A DNA stretch of 64,000 bases from Sympetrum striolatum (GCA_947579665.1 OX388345.1:60131454-60195453); one strand, 5' to 3'; shown: positions 9,880 through 23,598, counted from the stretch's first letter. Notes: a model not told the origin generated them from the sequence alone. A program made the numbers and translations.

Positions 9880-12819
9880 GATGATCCATCCTTTTTTATG
9901 TCATACATTTGGAAAGGTTAGGTACACTCGAGATACTTCGTTGGCTATACTAGCTTCGTTTATTTTAATTGGCTTAGTTAGATAGTTGAACCAAAAGGTG
10001 CAAATGTATAAAATCCTATTTAGAATGTTTGGAGGAGGTTATTCTGTTTCAAGTGCATATTTCTGAAAAGAAAGATTCCTGTGCTTTCTAGATAATGGGA
10101 GTCCTTATATTAAGGAAATATATAGAAAGAACCCTTCTTATTTGATTCTTTTTGAAAGCAATCTCTTGATCATCGTACGTATTAGGGTGGAAAGTAGAGA
10201 TCGGCTGCAGTCACTAGCCACTTAGAAAGAAAAAAAAACAATGTATATAGTGGTCTTGTACGGAACTCCTATTGTGCATCTTTCATAAGAGAATTTTCCT
10301 CAATTTTGATGCGGCAAAGGAATGGACGAGAAGGTGCTTTCCAATTTATCACCGAAATTTGAAAAATGGAGAAAAAAGATGCTTTCTATCTCAGAAAGGC
10401 AAATGGAATTACTTCTCGGAGTTCTTTATTTCCTTTCCTTTTTTCTACCTCCTCGGCCCTCGAAGTCTTTCAAGTCGTGGATTCTCGTGAAAAGGACATC
10501 ATTACCGTGTTTCGACAAGTATCACTTAGGCACACACTACAGAGGTTCTCCTTTTTCGTGCCTTCGCGCTTTGGGTACCAACTCCTGCCCTCTTAATTTC
10601 TGTCATTAGTCTATCAGCGGTGAATCTACTCCCTTCTCCGTTTTACTCATTTCATCCAACGTGGAATACCTCGCTCCCGCAAAGTTATAATCGATTTGAT
10701 CTGTGATACCGTCACACTTATCGGCCCATAACTCCATAGTGAGTTGTACTGTCACCTCTAGCTTCTTTACTCTGATTTCCTTTAGAGCATCGATCATGTT
10801 GGAAAAGATAAATGGAACCTTGAAATATTACATTTGTTGTTTGGGTTCATTTTGGAAATTATCTTTGGGCTTTATGTAAATGAAGAAATGAAATTATCCT
10901 ACACGGTGAGTAATAATCTTATATCATATGAACCGCATTTATAAAAAAACAACCCAAATTTGAACTATACCTTAAAATTCTTGCATAGTTTTAGCGCAGA
11001 ATATCCGTGGCCTTATTTTTACTAGATGTATGCGAGGCTCAAAAACGAATAAAATTCATTTAATCTCTCATTTATTGCTCCGATAATGACAATATTTAAT
11101 CGGTTTGGGTCATTATTAAATATAATTTCATAAATCATCAAAGAATAAACAATTTATATCAGTATTTCATGAAAGATTAACCTCTTCATTTCCTTCTAAA
11201 GTTTTGATAGCTACTTCTTTTCCATTTAGAATCCCAAATATTTCTTCTAAAATCGTTAGATAGGATATATCATATTATCTCAGCAATTTTCTCTTATGAA
11301 AATACAAGAATTGTTGTGAATTACCTTGATATTATTGAGGCTAAGCAACATTCATCTATCAACTTACTGTTTTTAGCAAGTCCATAGTATTTGCGAATTG
11401 AAATGTGTCATTTAATTACTTCTTCCTCTAAAATCATTATCCCCATTTTAAACTCCTTACTTTTCAATTACTGTGATTTTCCTCTCCTGCACAAATTTTA
11501 TATATATAACTCTATCATTAATTTTAATCAAGAAACTTATAAGGGATATAATTAGGTGTCAATCGCTCTGCTTCATTTGTAAGTGTAGTTGCTCCACTGA
11601 CCTTCTTTGAGTGATAGAAGAATTACTAGCTTGAGACGGGCGAACTTCCTTTGCTTTTGGGATTCAGTACCACAAAAGCATCTTCAGCTCTTCATATATA
11701 CTCTGCACGTTTTGCAATGCAGTCACACTACGCAGGAAACTCTTAACTTTCTTCTCCTTAACTTCCTTCTGGAAACTCGTCTTCCGCTCCCTTCCTTTTT
11801 ACCCTCCTAAGAAGCAGATCGTCGGGTCACGAACCCGAGACATGAGTACACCAATAGATTACTATTCATTTTGTAGACTTCCTTAGAGAGATATAAGTAA
11901 GATGTAAGAAATTTTAGCCAGAATTAATATCGATGGTGGTAACATTTATACTGCACCATTTTTTTTGGAATTAGAGCAAATGATAAATCCCTCATTTTGT
12001 TTCTATTAATTTTATGTTTATTTATATCAGCTTTTCGTACAGTAAACATCATTATAAATGTTTTAATTGCTTTCAAATGTATTTTCCGTACTAAATGATT
12101 TCTCGATGTTTGCTTCGTATGATTATTGTGCTTCTTCTAAATATGAAGAATGAAAAAATAATTGTCTTGAGATGTTGGTAATTAGTAGTTTAAACAAACA
12201 ATTCCTCTATTTATCCTAAATTTCATGATAGGAGAAAAGTTTGGTAAATAAAAAACGCCTTATATTCACTAGGTGTAATATTTAACCGTATGATCTCTTA
12301 CTTCCAGTTGTCTTGCCAGTAATTTCTATATTTATTCATTTAATGCCAATGAAATATATCCAAATGGAAGTTACGTTTACGTTTAAGGTATTGAATTTTC
12401 AATACAGAGCACTTCTCATGATTTTTTTCTTAAACCTGTCTCTGTTTCCAATTTTAACTTATAGTTAGTGTAAAATAGTGATAAATAGTTTTATTTTTGA
12501 GCTTCGGAAGGTTAGCATGAGTTGGCCTGGAATGTATGTCGTTAGTGGCACCCATTTATACGGGTGAGATATGCCCTGGGATAAAGCCATCAAGTATTCT
12601 TTATTTGTTTGTAAAATTTGTAGAGATTTGCTATCCGAGTTTCACATTATTTTCAGAATATTCAACCCTTAATAGAAAAAGATTCCCGGTTGGTAATTTA
12701 TGAGTGCCGCTAGTTGAAACTCTTTATCTATCTGCTGAAGTAGCGGCACCATTCGTTGGAGATGCGAATATCAAACAATGAGCTTAACGGTAAATAAAGG
12801 AAAGAACTACTCCTTTTGG
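9880..12819. other. Mostly AT-rich spacer
   Basis: A balanced, pyrimidine-containing block lies at about 10300-10800, with three overlapping frames (10272-10490, 10322-10609, 10366-10596) that share no recognised domain. The rest is AT-rich. The frame at 11607-11810 is short and unremarkable. No inverted or tandem repeat was found. Confidence 0.4.
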
Positions 12820-13410
12820 CTTTAAATATCGCTCGTAGTAACTCCCAGCAAATCTACGGCAGGGCGTTTATCTTCTCCCCCGTTCTAAACGTCGTACCCT
12901 CCCACGCCCGCCGTTAATGTATTCTTGTTTCGGAAAATAATTTCCCCTTTTCACTCGGCCGGAATTCTTCGCATTCGTTTGCATACATCAACATAAATCG
13001 CTGCAGAAAAGAATCGGCCATTAGCGCCTATTATTGTAGAAAGAACCCATTGACAAACTCGCGGGACGCAAAAAACTCTCGTCGAATCAGTAGGCATTCA
13101 ACGGACCCTGCCTCTTATCTATTCAGGCCCCATAAATATCGATATTGAGCGTTTGGGCGGATTTTCCACGAAAAGGGAAATGGATGTGGGCGAAAGGAAC
13201 TCTGGATTCCCGAAAAGGAACGAAAGATTCCGGAGTTGGCTCAGCTATCGAGGGAATACAAGGAGTGACTACTATACACAGACTCCCTCATCCAGAGAGA
13301 AACGAATGCAAGGAAATTCGGATCTGAAAGAAGATGGTATCAGTTTCAGTGCATACTCAGAAGATGAAACAATTAATTCTCCAGAACGGGTCATTATCAA
13401 ATAGGAAATC
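12820..13410. promoter_or_regulatory. Candidate cis-regulatory block
   Basis: Balanced, non-repetitive sequence with CpG, flanked by AT-rich DNA. It contains AT cores of homeodomain or Hox/Caudal type (CATAAAT, CCATTAG, CCGTTAATG) set in GC-richer context, and CCATAAATATCGATAT near 13130. The frames at 13145-13327 and 13153-13404 overlap and match nothing I know. This mix is typical of insect enhancers, but the call rests on composition and eye only. Confidence 0.3.
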
Positions 13411-14560
13411 ATCCATAACCTCGTGATCTTCTAGTTTGTTTCAAGCAATTGAAAAGAATATTATCCTCCCGCATAGACTTCTTGCCGAAAAATCCTGAAT
13501 TAATCAAACGTACTCTAATTATAAATTAAAATCGATATTTGAAGTTATGACTTCGAGGAAAGCCATTGCAGAATGAGAAAGTTGATAATTTTCCACAGGA
13601 TATTTTATTTTGCTATCGGTTTCGTAAGGATGTAAGTCCTCTTACATAAGTGTCTCATTCTGTACTCGAATTATTGACGTTTTTTCTTCTTTTATGGAAT
13701 TAATAATTTCCTATTCATCGCTAAGGATAGGGAAGTAGATCTGCTTCCGATGGATATCTATCCCATTCAAAGCTTATAATTTTCCGTTTTGGACTATGTT
13801 TCAACGTTCTCTTCGTTTTTCCCTCGTAAAGATTTCAACAAGCGATTTTGCGTTTTTAATCTCACCCATATTTGATTACGGACCCTTTTCGTGCCTTATT
13901 GGCTAAATTCTCATTTTACATCTTTTAGAGCAAAATAAAACCTGTCCTGAGTAGATCAATATATGGAGGCTTTTACCTTAATTGTGAATCTTACAGCAAA
14001 GCTGACGTTTCGTATTTTCAAGGTAATAGTCGAGGAAATGAAAGAATCAGCTGATATAGACATATGAGATGGAAGTTAAGTAGATAAAGGATAGAGGGGT
14101 TTCAAAGTATCCTGCTAGCTAAATAGTAATATTTAAATGATTAATTGTCTATTTCAGTTATAAGTTTCTCTCAGAGATTCATAATTCATTCTTAGTTTAA
14201 AGATAAGTTAAACGCAAAAAAAATCTGTTTTCATTTTATCTTCAATAAGAGCTCAATATCTAATGGATTAGAAATAAGTTATCCGGATTAAAAAAAAAAA
14301 TCTCGTCTGAAACATTACAAAACCATTAGTTTGCCAAACTTTTGATTTTTCAAATTCCATATCTTGTAATTAGGATAGTGTAAACTGAATTAAGGATACA
14401 TAAACGTATTTATATATTTTGGGATAACATTAAATTTGTGAGATAGTTTATGTATCATTACTAAGTTTTTCGATTGATTGATTTCAGTCGAAGAGCAAAT
14501 GAAATCTATTATTATTATTATTAATCCAGTAATCCTGTTAACAATTTTAACTTTGTCTCG
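13411..14560. other. AT-rich spacer with short (ATT)n run
   Basis: Simple (ATT)n microsatellite at about 14508-14523; otherwise AT-rich DNA with stops in all frames. Confidence 0.5.
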
Positions 14561-15750
14561 TCTTTCCCTGTGGAATCTTTAACAGTGCGAGTATTGGGAA
14601 AACCGTTGAAACACTTGTACCTACATTTACTATTCTTCATATAAAGATATCTCATTACGTGAGATATTAAATACATTCACCTTCGCATCAATATTAGAAG
14701 GAACCCATCCTGCGAGAAACGCATCTCCCTCGATATCTTTCCTATTTATCATAGGCTTCGATTTGTTAGTTGATGACATCTCGAGAGAATTTTCGGTCGC
14801 CTCCGCGCAGACGTGTGTGTGTTCAACATCAGACTCATTCCGACTTCCCAAATTCCATAAAAAGAGAACGCGAGGGAATGGAGAGGTGGAAACTTAATCA
14901 GCTGAAACATGATGGAGCGGAAATAATAAAGGGATGGAAAAAGTTCCCGAATGAGAGGAAGGACCTCTTTCGGGAGGGAAGAAAACTAAGAGTGATGGAA
15001 GAAAGAATGTGGAGATGCAGAAAAAGACTATTCTGAATACACCGAAAGGGAAAGACGGTCGAAGGAGGAGATCTTTGGAATTGCGCCTCCGTTTTCCGAA
15101 TCCACATCACGTAGCATTCCTTCCCTTATTTGACTCACACCACGTTCACGACTACCCCCGCCTTCCGAGACCTTCCTCCACTTCACCGGCAAAAAACCAT
15201 CCCTTTCCTATCTTCCATTATTTTTTCTTAAGAGATCCCCCCTCCTTTCCCCGCCTCCTCCCAATCTCCATTCTTTACGGAACATCTGCATCTGCCTTCG
15301 TATGCTCTTCCTCATCCCCGGGATCTGTAAGGAAAGATCGGGAAGCGATTCGGCCACTGCTCTAACGTCACCCCCTCTCGACTTATCCTCGATGGAAGGA
15401 TTTTGGTCGCTATTTTTCGGGAAGAAATTGCCCGATTTCTTCTATAAGCAATATGGTTTTTCTCGCTACCCCGGTATCCTAACCAATTTTGATTTTTTTC
15501 TCATCCCATGGAGGATTTTTCTGAATATTGGGAGTCGTGGGGAGGAATTCTGCGTTCCCGATAGGTTTCTTTGTCCAATCTTTTACTCAAGGAGGATAAA
15601 TAGGCGTGTGTTCCAGGCCATAAGCCTGATTACCCGGAAAGGTAGAGATTTCTCTGCGCGTGGATTCGATAAAATGATGAGAGAATTCCCGGATTTCGTG
15701 CTTTGTAATCTTTTTTTCCTCGACTCGGAATTCTGAATCTAGCCGGTGGC
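14561..15750. other. Pyrimidine-rich, GC-richer block
   Basis: Top-strand C/T-rich sequence, especially 15100-15300. It leaves long frames open on the plus strand (15009-15365 and 15302-15736). They overlap in different frames, are rich in Pro/Ser or Phe and show no domain. I do not call a gene, although an exon of an unknown gene cannot be excluded. Confidence 0.35.
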
Positions 15751-17820
15751 TGTTTATGCTAGTGCGTGGCTTTCTTTCCTATTTGCAATGAACAGGCACA
15801 TATTTCCATAGGAACATCGCGGTCTTTATCATATCTTCGTGTATTCACGTCCTTGCTCCAGTCATGTCTTTAGCTTTCAGTTTGGGATTATTTCCTGAAA
15901 CATAGATGCTCCTTACCCGGTATCACCTTAAGAGAGAACACTATGCATTGAATAATTTCTTCCATTCTCACTTAAAGTCATCATCTATGATAATTAGGTA
16001 TTATCAAATATTAAATATAAGTTTTGGAACAAAATATTTCAGATTATAGGTAAGGTTTTTCATATTAAAAATTACAGTTTAAATAAGCTCGTATGAGACA
16101 CTCTAAAATAATGTGGTTGGAATGAATTTCTAACTCAGTTGCGGAATTATTGGAAATATGAATAAAAATTAATGCCATATTATTTTAAATAATCGGATAT
16201 TTTTAGAAACATTTCTTTGAATGATTTTCATTCCATGACTTAAAAAATATTTTTGCAACTTCCAATTCTTTATTATCCAGCAGTAAATTTCAAACGTTTA
16301 CGACCAGTTCTTACATTTAACTTTCTGTTTTTGTTTCTTTAGTCTAATTAATGTATCAAAAAGATGGATTTACAAGATATTTCGAAATTTATTTTGTTTT
16401 TTGGTGTTTATATTTCCCTCGAAAAATTCATTGCTTTATCCGTAATCTAAATATATAGCCTTGATTTATAGTGAAGTTGCATTGTAATATACACTTAAAC
16501 TTCAAAAATACTTCCTTTATGCTTATTCACTTTCATATGGTGGCTAATAAACTGTTAATCTGGATTAGAAAAAAGTTTGGACAACTTGGAATTCATGTTC
16601 CTCATTCCCATAGTTGTCATTATTGGACCCTTCACTGCAGCGCTCCTTTCACCACTAATGCATTTAGCAACTAGTCAACTCCATTAGCAGCCGTGTTTAT
16701 TAGGACATTGCCGTGACAAGGAATATAACTTGGTTGCAGGTCGAAGAGAAACTGGGAAATGTACACCTGAAGGGATGAGTGAGTTGATGATGCCACCCAT
16801 GGGACGTTATAAACAGGAAAATGATAGTTTTTGCATTTTGATTTCCCTTGAACGAGTGATACTGAACACGTTGACATTAGGGAACTCACTGGAGAGCTCA
16901 TAAATGCCTTTCAGAAGCCGTAAACTTCGCTTAACTTTGTTTCCTTATGAGTAAATAAGTGGAAAGAGAAAACATTTATGGTACTTTGAATACAATTCCA
17001 CTTTGTGACTGAGTAAATGTCCAAGAAATACCGTGAAGTTTAAGAAATCGATTAAAATATATATACATGTATGAGATCTGAGGTTAAATTATTCTCAGAA
17101 TACAAAGTGACTTTATTGAATCGAAATTAATTATTTTCTTAGGTATCTTAATGGGTGCATTAATTTTTCAAAGTTCCACACCGTTAATCATGTAAAATAA
17201 TAGTAAATGGTATATTTTATAATTGTAATGGAATCAAAATATAAATGAATGTATTTTAGAAGTAGTAACAAAGTGAAATATTCTATCATGAATAATTTAA
17301 ATTCTTTCAAAAACTTTTTCTCAGCACTCAAATTTTTAATAAAATACAATTAACTTTACACCAGCGTCTGCAAAAGCTGCACTTCTCTTTTTAAAGGATA
17401 TTTTAACAAGATATTAATATAAATGGTGTAACCGAAATGTTTTAATAATTTGTTTATAGAAAGAGCACTTAATCTCGTATTCAACGAAATTTTCTATATA
17501 AGAGTTATTTTTGGGTACTTTATGTTTGGCATTTGTTATAATATACTTTGGTTCTTCTTTTTTAGGTCAGTATCCTCTTCATTTTGTAATGGTACATCCT
17601 ATCTCTGGTGTTGGTGAGTACCTATTTTACGAATTAATAGCATTTCGGTGACCAAAAACGGTACACTAGTCAATCCGGTTCATTTCTCATCGCCAAATAG
17701 ATTAAATTGTTCGCACATTTTGTCGCAAAGCGTAGAACAGCTCACGGGAGACTCGTTTGGCGTGCAATGATACATCCCTTTCTGGTGGTAACATAAAAAT
17801 ATAATAATCCTATAATCAAA
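15751..17820. other. AT-rich spacer
   Basis: No repeat, transposon peptide or RNA-like structure recognised. Frames at 16471-16674 (+) and 16671-16901 (-) are short and unremarkable. Confidence 0.5.
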
Positions 17821-18440
17821 TTGGAGTGCGGTATCGAATTTTGATTTGACTTTTTCCTAAACGCCAACTCGTCGCTTTATTTAATTATCGATTCGGCTAG
17901 TTTTAATCACACCCCCGAATAAACGCCATAAAATTTATTTTCTTCGCGGTTTTATAAAATTAATTCTCCCCGCGATAAATTATTCAGTCGGCATCGTCCC
18001 TAGTAATAGGCAGTGCTTACAGCATCAAATTATAGGATCTACCTTAATTGCCTCTACAACCATTAATTCCCGGGAAACATTAATTCAGTCAGTTATATCG
18101 GATTCATACGAAACCACGCGCAATTAAACCCGCCGAGCTCCTGAGGCTGGGCGACTGTTATCGCCGATACTTTGCGCACGCACAGGCGCCCATCTGGAAC
18201 GCGTGTACTTATTCGGGGAATAATTGAAGAGCGTTTCTTCTTGCGAGCAGAACACTTGGGTAATGAGCTCGTTGCTTAAAATGCGATCGGAAATGTTTGC
18301 GATGATTAAAGCAGGGCCCGGCATCCATTCAATCAATCATTTCGCGGACCGTCTGGGGAAACCATTTTGGAGGGAATGGCGCTCGTGGATTCTATTTAGG
18401 GAAATAGTGTTTCGCAGTCGGCGTAATTCGATGTGAAAGC
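17821..18440. promoter_or_regulatory. Candidate developmental enhancer block
   Basis: Non-repetitive, balanced sequence dense in homeodomain-type cores in CpG-containing context. Examples are TTAATTATCGATTCGGC near 17880, CCATAAAATTTATTTT near 17928, TTTATAAAATTAATT near 17950, and CATTAATTCCCGGG near 18060. Coding potential is poor. Arrangements like this are common in conserved non-coding elements near insect developmental regulators. No comparative data support it here. Confidence 0.35.
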
Positions 18441-19004
18441 AATGTCGATTGTTATGATTTTGCATAACATGTGCAAATATGGAATGGAGCTCTCATCCAT
18501 TTTGTTAAGAGTAGTGTGGTCATGACGCAAAATTCGTTTAGTACTTGGATTACCGTTTCATGAAATTGAATGAAATACATGGGTTGTTACAGCATGGTAA
18601 TAACTGCATTATAGTGATAGTATGGTTGAAACAGTGTGGTTGTTTCGACTGAAAGTTGCAGCTAAACTGAAAAATTGCTCTGCAGCTAATGCTGAGTCAA
18701 ACTGTAAATACACTCATTTACTTAGAATGATGGCTCTATCCTTGTTTTCTAAATGTTCAGTAAGTTGCTTTTTGCTTTTCCTAACTGCATTTTGCTATCT
18801 GTATTATGTAATCAGAATTTTAGCTCTATAATTTATATAATTAAATTGTCAAATAAGTGCATTACGTATTGTTAATACATTATTTAAGAGAATTCTCTCA
18901 TCGTCCTTAACATATTCAAATTTGATAAGTAGTATTAGTATTGAATCCAGTTTAAGGACTTTATAGTGGCATGGTATATATACCGTCTTATGTTCTTCCA
19001 CCCA
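18441..19004. other. Spacer
   Basis: AT-rich to balanced DNA with no recognised structure. The frame at 18622-18831 has no domain. Confidence 0.4.
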
Positions 19005-19290
19005 AAATTCGAAATAATTATGTCTACATAAGAACCCTGCAAGCCGCCTTTTTGCGTGTAGCAGGGGGTGCACTTTGGCTCTATTTTCCTAATCGATTGC
19101 TTTCGCGTATCGTGAAAAAATAAATTCTTGAATCAATTCTTTCTAGCATCAATTTTCCTGATTTATTCGCAGTATCACAACGGTCTATATAACAGGAAGG
19201 TCGCAGAGTATCGGTTACATCTTCTGAGAACGTAATTTCTCTGAACTTATTTAATTAGTTTACCTTTGAATTAGTCTTCTATCTCAATGA
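19005..19290 (-). pseudogene. Non-LTR retrotransposon (LINE) ORF2 C-terminal remnant
   Basis: This segment is clearly similar, at the DNA level, to 39040-39270. Both share the runs CGATTGCTTTCGCGTAT and CTGAGAACGTAATTTC, and the region encoding V-T-D followed by a Cys-containing stretch. In the 39-kb copy this part codes for the C-terminal tail after the reverse transcriptase domain of a CR1/L2/RTE-like LINE. Here the frame is broken, and similarity fades below about 19005 and above about 19290. It is a dead fragment on the minus strand. Confidence 0.7.
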
Positions 19291-21090
19291 TAGGATAAAG
19301 AGTAAAATGATTGCCTTCCTTGCACCTTGTTTGGTACTAGATATTACTTACAGTATAAATAAAGATTGAATTATGAAAATGGCAGATCCGACTGAATCAC
19401 GTAAACACATCTCAGAGGTTTACGAGGATTTACATGAAGGAATAGAAGAGGGTATCATCATCGCTTCGTAGGAAATGAATTTTTTTGAATAAACGAATGT
19501 GCGAGGCATATTTTTTCAATGGAACTTCCTCTGGTTCTTCTAGAATTGCGCGTAACCTACTAGAGGGCTAAACTACATGAATTCCTAAAATAGTCGGCGC
19601 TTGTGCCATTTACGCACAAATGAGTTAGTAATGGATTCTCAACGTTCCTCATCTCCGGTTTATATTCGTTTCCCCATCTTCACCTTTCCACTTACTCGTT
19701 CCATTCGCTTCGCTTGGGCCGCGCTAACTCAAGCATGAAGCAATTGTGCATCTCGCATTGTCGGAGCCGAATATTTCATCTGTATCCTTAATTTCCTTTC
19801 CCTGAGACGGCCGGCGTTTCCTACATCTCGTTGCACTAACTCACTCCCTCCGCTCGTCTCCCTTACAATCTCCCTCAGGAGCACTTTACTTTGTTTACGT
19901 CTTTCCCCTCCCTAATATATATCCTCTCGGTTCGATCCCCTCCTCCCTCACCTCTCCCTTTAATCCCGCCTCTTCTCTCAAAGTCGCATTTTATTCGCTT
20001 CCACAAAAAGAATTACTTTCTCAAATTTTTGTTTTCCAAATTAAAGATGTCTGTAGTAACTGTGTGTGTGTCATAGATTCCGGTTTAGTGTTATGCGTAA
20101 ATTCTGCAAATTTTGTTTCTTATTTCCAAGTTTCACTCGTTGCCATTTTCGTTTGTTCAGGTAGATTTTACTTCAAAGGTACTTTTCAATTAGACAATTT
20201 TCTAGTACTAATGTAGCTTTAGCGCCTGTAGTCTAGTCAACTGGAAAGTCTTGAGTACGCTTACTGTTTGATTTAAAATGTGATAGAGAAAAAATGATAA
20301 TTATTGCTATTACTAGTTTGATATAGATAATTCAGAATATGAGCTTAACTTAGAAATGCTCTTACGATATCAGCTCATCAAATTTTTGAGTCATCTATAG
20401 ATTAAAAATTAGATTTTTCAAACATAGCTAGTACTGCTGCCTAGCCTTAAAGGCAATTAATGGTTTGGAGCAAGGAATTGACAAAATAATACTGCATATC
20501 CTCATTTTACTATCTCTGTCTATTAACGAAATCACTTTTATAATAGTGGAATCAGTCGATATTGTAAAAGAAAAGCGAATATTAAAGAGAAAAAATGTGA
20601 ATCAATTAACTACATCCCTATTTATACAAATTTCGCTCCCAATATTTGAAACAATCCTTGCAAATACATGTTTCAAAGGGTACAACGTTTAATGCCGATG
20701 AGGTGAGCTGATTAATAAAATTTTCGATGTCAAGTTCTATTATAAGGTAAAGATATTCCGATCAATTGCTGACACATCAACTTCATCAGTCAGGGATTTC
20801 AAATTTTTGTGCAAGTGTTTTACTTCAAGCCGGCCTCACACCTTTATCCCTGGCAGTCAAGCGAACATTGGATCATGTAGCACTTCTAAACATATCTGTT
20901 ACTACATCTGTGATGGAAGGTGGATGGATTTAGTTTAATAGCATACGTGGAACGCAATAGAGAAAAACGTCGGTTGAGTCCACGCACCCATCCGCAGCCA
21001 ATCACTTGAAAAGGTCGCTTATCACATTCATTCCACGGCTTATCACATCCATTCTGCAGCTCCATCGCAAATTTACAGAGCAAAAGGGAG
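19291..21090. other. Spacer with pyrimidine-rich part
   Basis: About 19640-19990 is C/T-rich and balanced. The remainder is AT-rich. No gene or repeat was recognised. A segment at about 20220-20260 loosely recalls a tRNA A box but lacks a B box. Confidence 0.4.
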
Positions 21091-21770
21091 GAACACATAG
21101 CGACCCGAGCATAAACAAGTCACGGACGAGAAAAAATCTCCCTTTGTAAAAACTCCAATCCTTTCAAAACCTCCCTCTCTTTTCGCCTGGGTGCCCCTTT
21201 GCTTGTGGCGCGAACACATCGGATTTAAGCATTTCTGCGGTTCACGTACATATATTTCCGCTCCACTTTCCTCTCTCTCTCTCGGCGTTGCGTTGGTGAA
21301 AATTTCGGGGTTTAGAGCCCCGTGGGTGTGTGAGTTCGGCCCACGCACGGTTTGCGTGCCGCACACAAACGCACGGGTTTTTTCGTCTCGCCCGCGCCCG
21401 AGTAGGCGTTGATAGGTCGGCGAGGGGGCGGCGAGTGGCGGTACGAATGCTGTGGTTTCACAATTAGGTCCCGGAGTATGCATTTTCCTCACGCTCTTGC
21501 ATCGGCGGAGCAATTAAAAGAAACCGCGTGCGTCGGTGGGCGTGTGCTCAGAAATAAAGGCTCGTGTCTCTGCGGGGGGTCCCTTCCGAAGGGCCGCCGG
21601 AAGATGAAGGGGGGAAAAGGGTCATTTTACAGTCGTATTGAAGGCACGGATTTCGGTTATGCAAAGGGGAATTTTGGGGATGTTTTGGGTAAGGGAAAAA
21701 GGGTATGCTTTGGTTTTGGCTACTCCTTTAGGAATTTATGTTCTCTTTCGAGGGGCTAAATTACGCGTGG
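21091..21770. other. CpG-rich block, possible promoter or island
   Basis: The most CpG-dense part of the central window is 21190-21620, with runs such as TCGCCCGCGCCCGAG near 21388 and GGCGAGGGGGCGGCGAG near 21418. Several frames stay open on both strands (21073-21513 on minus, 21409-21759 on plus), as expected from composition. No domain is recognised. It could be a promoter-associated or enhancer region; there is no direct sign of a transcription start. Confidence 0.3.
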
Positions 21771-22750
21771 TCTAGCAGTCCAATGGTTACGTGTATGGCT
21801 GTGTGAGTACGATGGTGGAATTTGTAGTGGTGTCGAGGTACCAGGAAATGTATGATGTGTTGAGTGGGAAAATGGGAGTGAAATTTGTAGTCGGTAGTAG
21901 AAAGAAGGATTTCTTTGAAGAACAGGTGATAGGAATGATGATTGAAAGGAAATGAGTTGCTACGGAAAGTATTTCTTTGAGTACAACAGTAACTGTAAAG
22001 TAAAGGTCGAAGTTATTATTTTATGTTAAGGGGGTTTATTTGGTCGAAATGAAATGAAATTCCTGAGAGTTGGCAATGCTAAAGCATTGTGAATGTATGA
22101 CGAGGTGTAACTGATAAAGCATGTCCATCACATATTTTACCAAACGACGAAAAAAAGAATGCATGAACATTTAAAATGGTAAATAGTTATCGCTTAAGAA
22201 CATTACAAAATTTCTAGTAGTCGAGGAATGACAAGGTTGTCTATCAAAGCTCTGCGGAAATTAATTGTGGGACCATACAGAACAATGCTGCCGCGTAATT
22301 ATTCAAATTTAAGCTTAGCAATATGTATTTAAGCTAATCTTTATTTTTCGGGTTTACATTTAAATATCATTAACATATGAACTTAATGTATGCACTAATT
22401 GGCCAGACGTTCATTGACGGAGATTATAATGATAGTAATAAAACACTCCTAAAACTTACACGGAATGGTGAATATATTATTTTTACATTTTGTTTATATT
22501 TCACTATTCTAAGGAAGTTTACAAAGTATTTATTCCCATTAAGAATTGCACTTCATTAAGTAACAATGTCTTTTCACTGCGTCAGATTAATCTTCATTTC
22601 TATGATCAGTTGCTACTTCAAGTAATTTTATTCATTTTAAACCATAATCCATTCAAAATTTTCAATCAGTCTCTAAACATGATCATAATTCTACAAAACG
22701 GAACATCAATCCGAGAAATTAAGAGATTGTGGGTTTTGGGTAATTTCTAT
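21771..22750. other. AT-rich spacer
   Basis: No structure recognised. Frames at 22377-22559 and 22490-22765 are AT-driven and Ile/Phe-rich. Confidence 0.45.
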
Positions 22751-23300
22751 GACTTTCATTTGTAGGTCAGGGGGGTTGTTACGGGGCGCCCCAAAATGTT
22801 TTCCCGGCAGCGCTAGATTGGTACACAGAGGCAGCACACATGCAAGCGGTTCTCCTTTTTTAATTCGATTTATGAAGTCCCTTCATCGAGGCTATTCGGG
22901 ATTGGAAAAAAGTGAAATCCGTGCCAATTCCTGTATCGCGTTCCCTTTTCAAGAGGAAACAGAATAGAATGGAGGTCGCGACGGCTTTTTTATTTTTTTT
23001 AAGCCCGTCTGCCCGTCCGCGCCGTGTTTGTCTTCCGTGCACCGCTCGTATTGAAAAGAGAAAACGTCCACGGCATCGCTTATAATTTTCGTTTGTAATC
23101 CGAAGGAGGCTCGGGAAATATTGAGATTTTCGGTGGCGTTTCAATTGCCTCTCCTAATTTCCATTCCCAAAACAAGGCCCGCAATCCGCCGCGGAATGCT
23201 GTGTCAACCTCGGCAATGTTTCATCGATGCGCCGCTTATTCCAGAATTACGTTGATGTCGGTGTCCAGATCCGATGAATTGCATCAGTACCCTAATTTTT
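22751..23300. promoter_or_regulatory. Candidate cis-regulatory block
   Basis: Balanced, CpG-containing, non-repetitive sequence. It includes AT cores such as TCAATTGCCTCTCCTAATT near 23140 and CCGCTTATTCCAGAATTACG near 23230, between AT-rich flanks. The minus-strand frame 22860-23144 has no recognised domain. Function is inferred from composition only. Confidence 0.3.
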
Positions 23301-23598
23301 TGTGGGCTTGTAGCTATCGTTTCATTTGATACTGTTACATCATTGTTTTCATTTTATCCTTTGCAGAACCTATGTGCAATGTATTGGACACCAATTTCAG
23401 TGCTTATTATATATTATTCATATTAATATATATTTTTATCATTTTACGTCTTTTATTTTAATAGCATGTAAATGTATCAAAAGAGTATTATAACAAGATG
23501 CTATTGTTTATTGAATAACGGAAATATCAACTAAATTAAAAAATTATATTTTTCTTAAAATCGATTGTGGCAGGCTTTACCGTGTGGAAATCCATAAC
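23301..23598. other. AT-rich spacer before the palindrome
   Basis: No recognised structure. Confidence 0.45.

Noticed and set aside
15302..15736. 144-residue open frame on the plus strand
   Set aside because: Phe/Leu/Ser-rich in pyrimidine-biased DNA, overlaps another frame, and shows no domain or splice context.
20220..20280. TAGTCTAGTCAACTGG resembling a tRNA A box
   Set aside because: No convincing B box at the right distance, and no stems.
21073..21513. 146-residue minus-strand frame in the CpG-rich block
   Set aside because: High GC removes stops on both strands; the plus strand is equally open, and no family is recognised.
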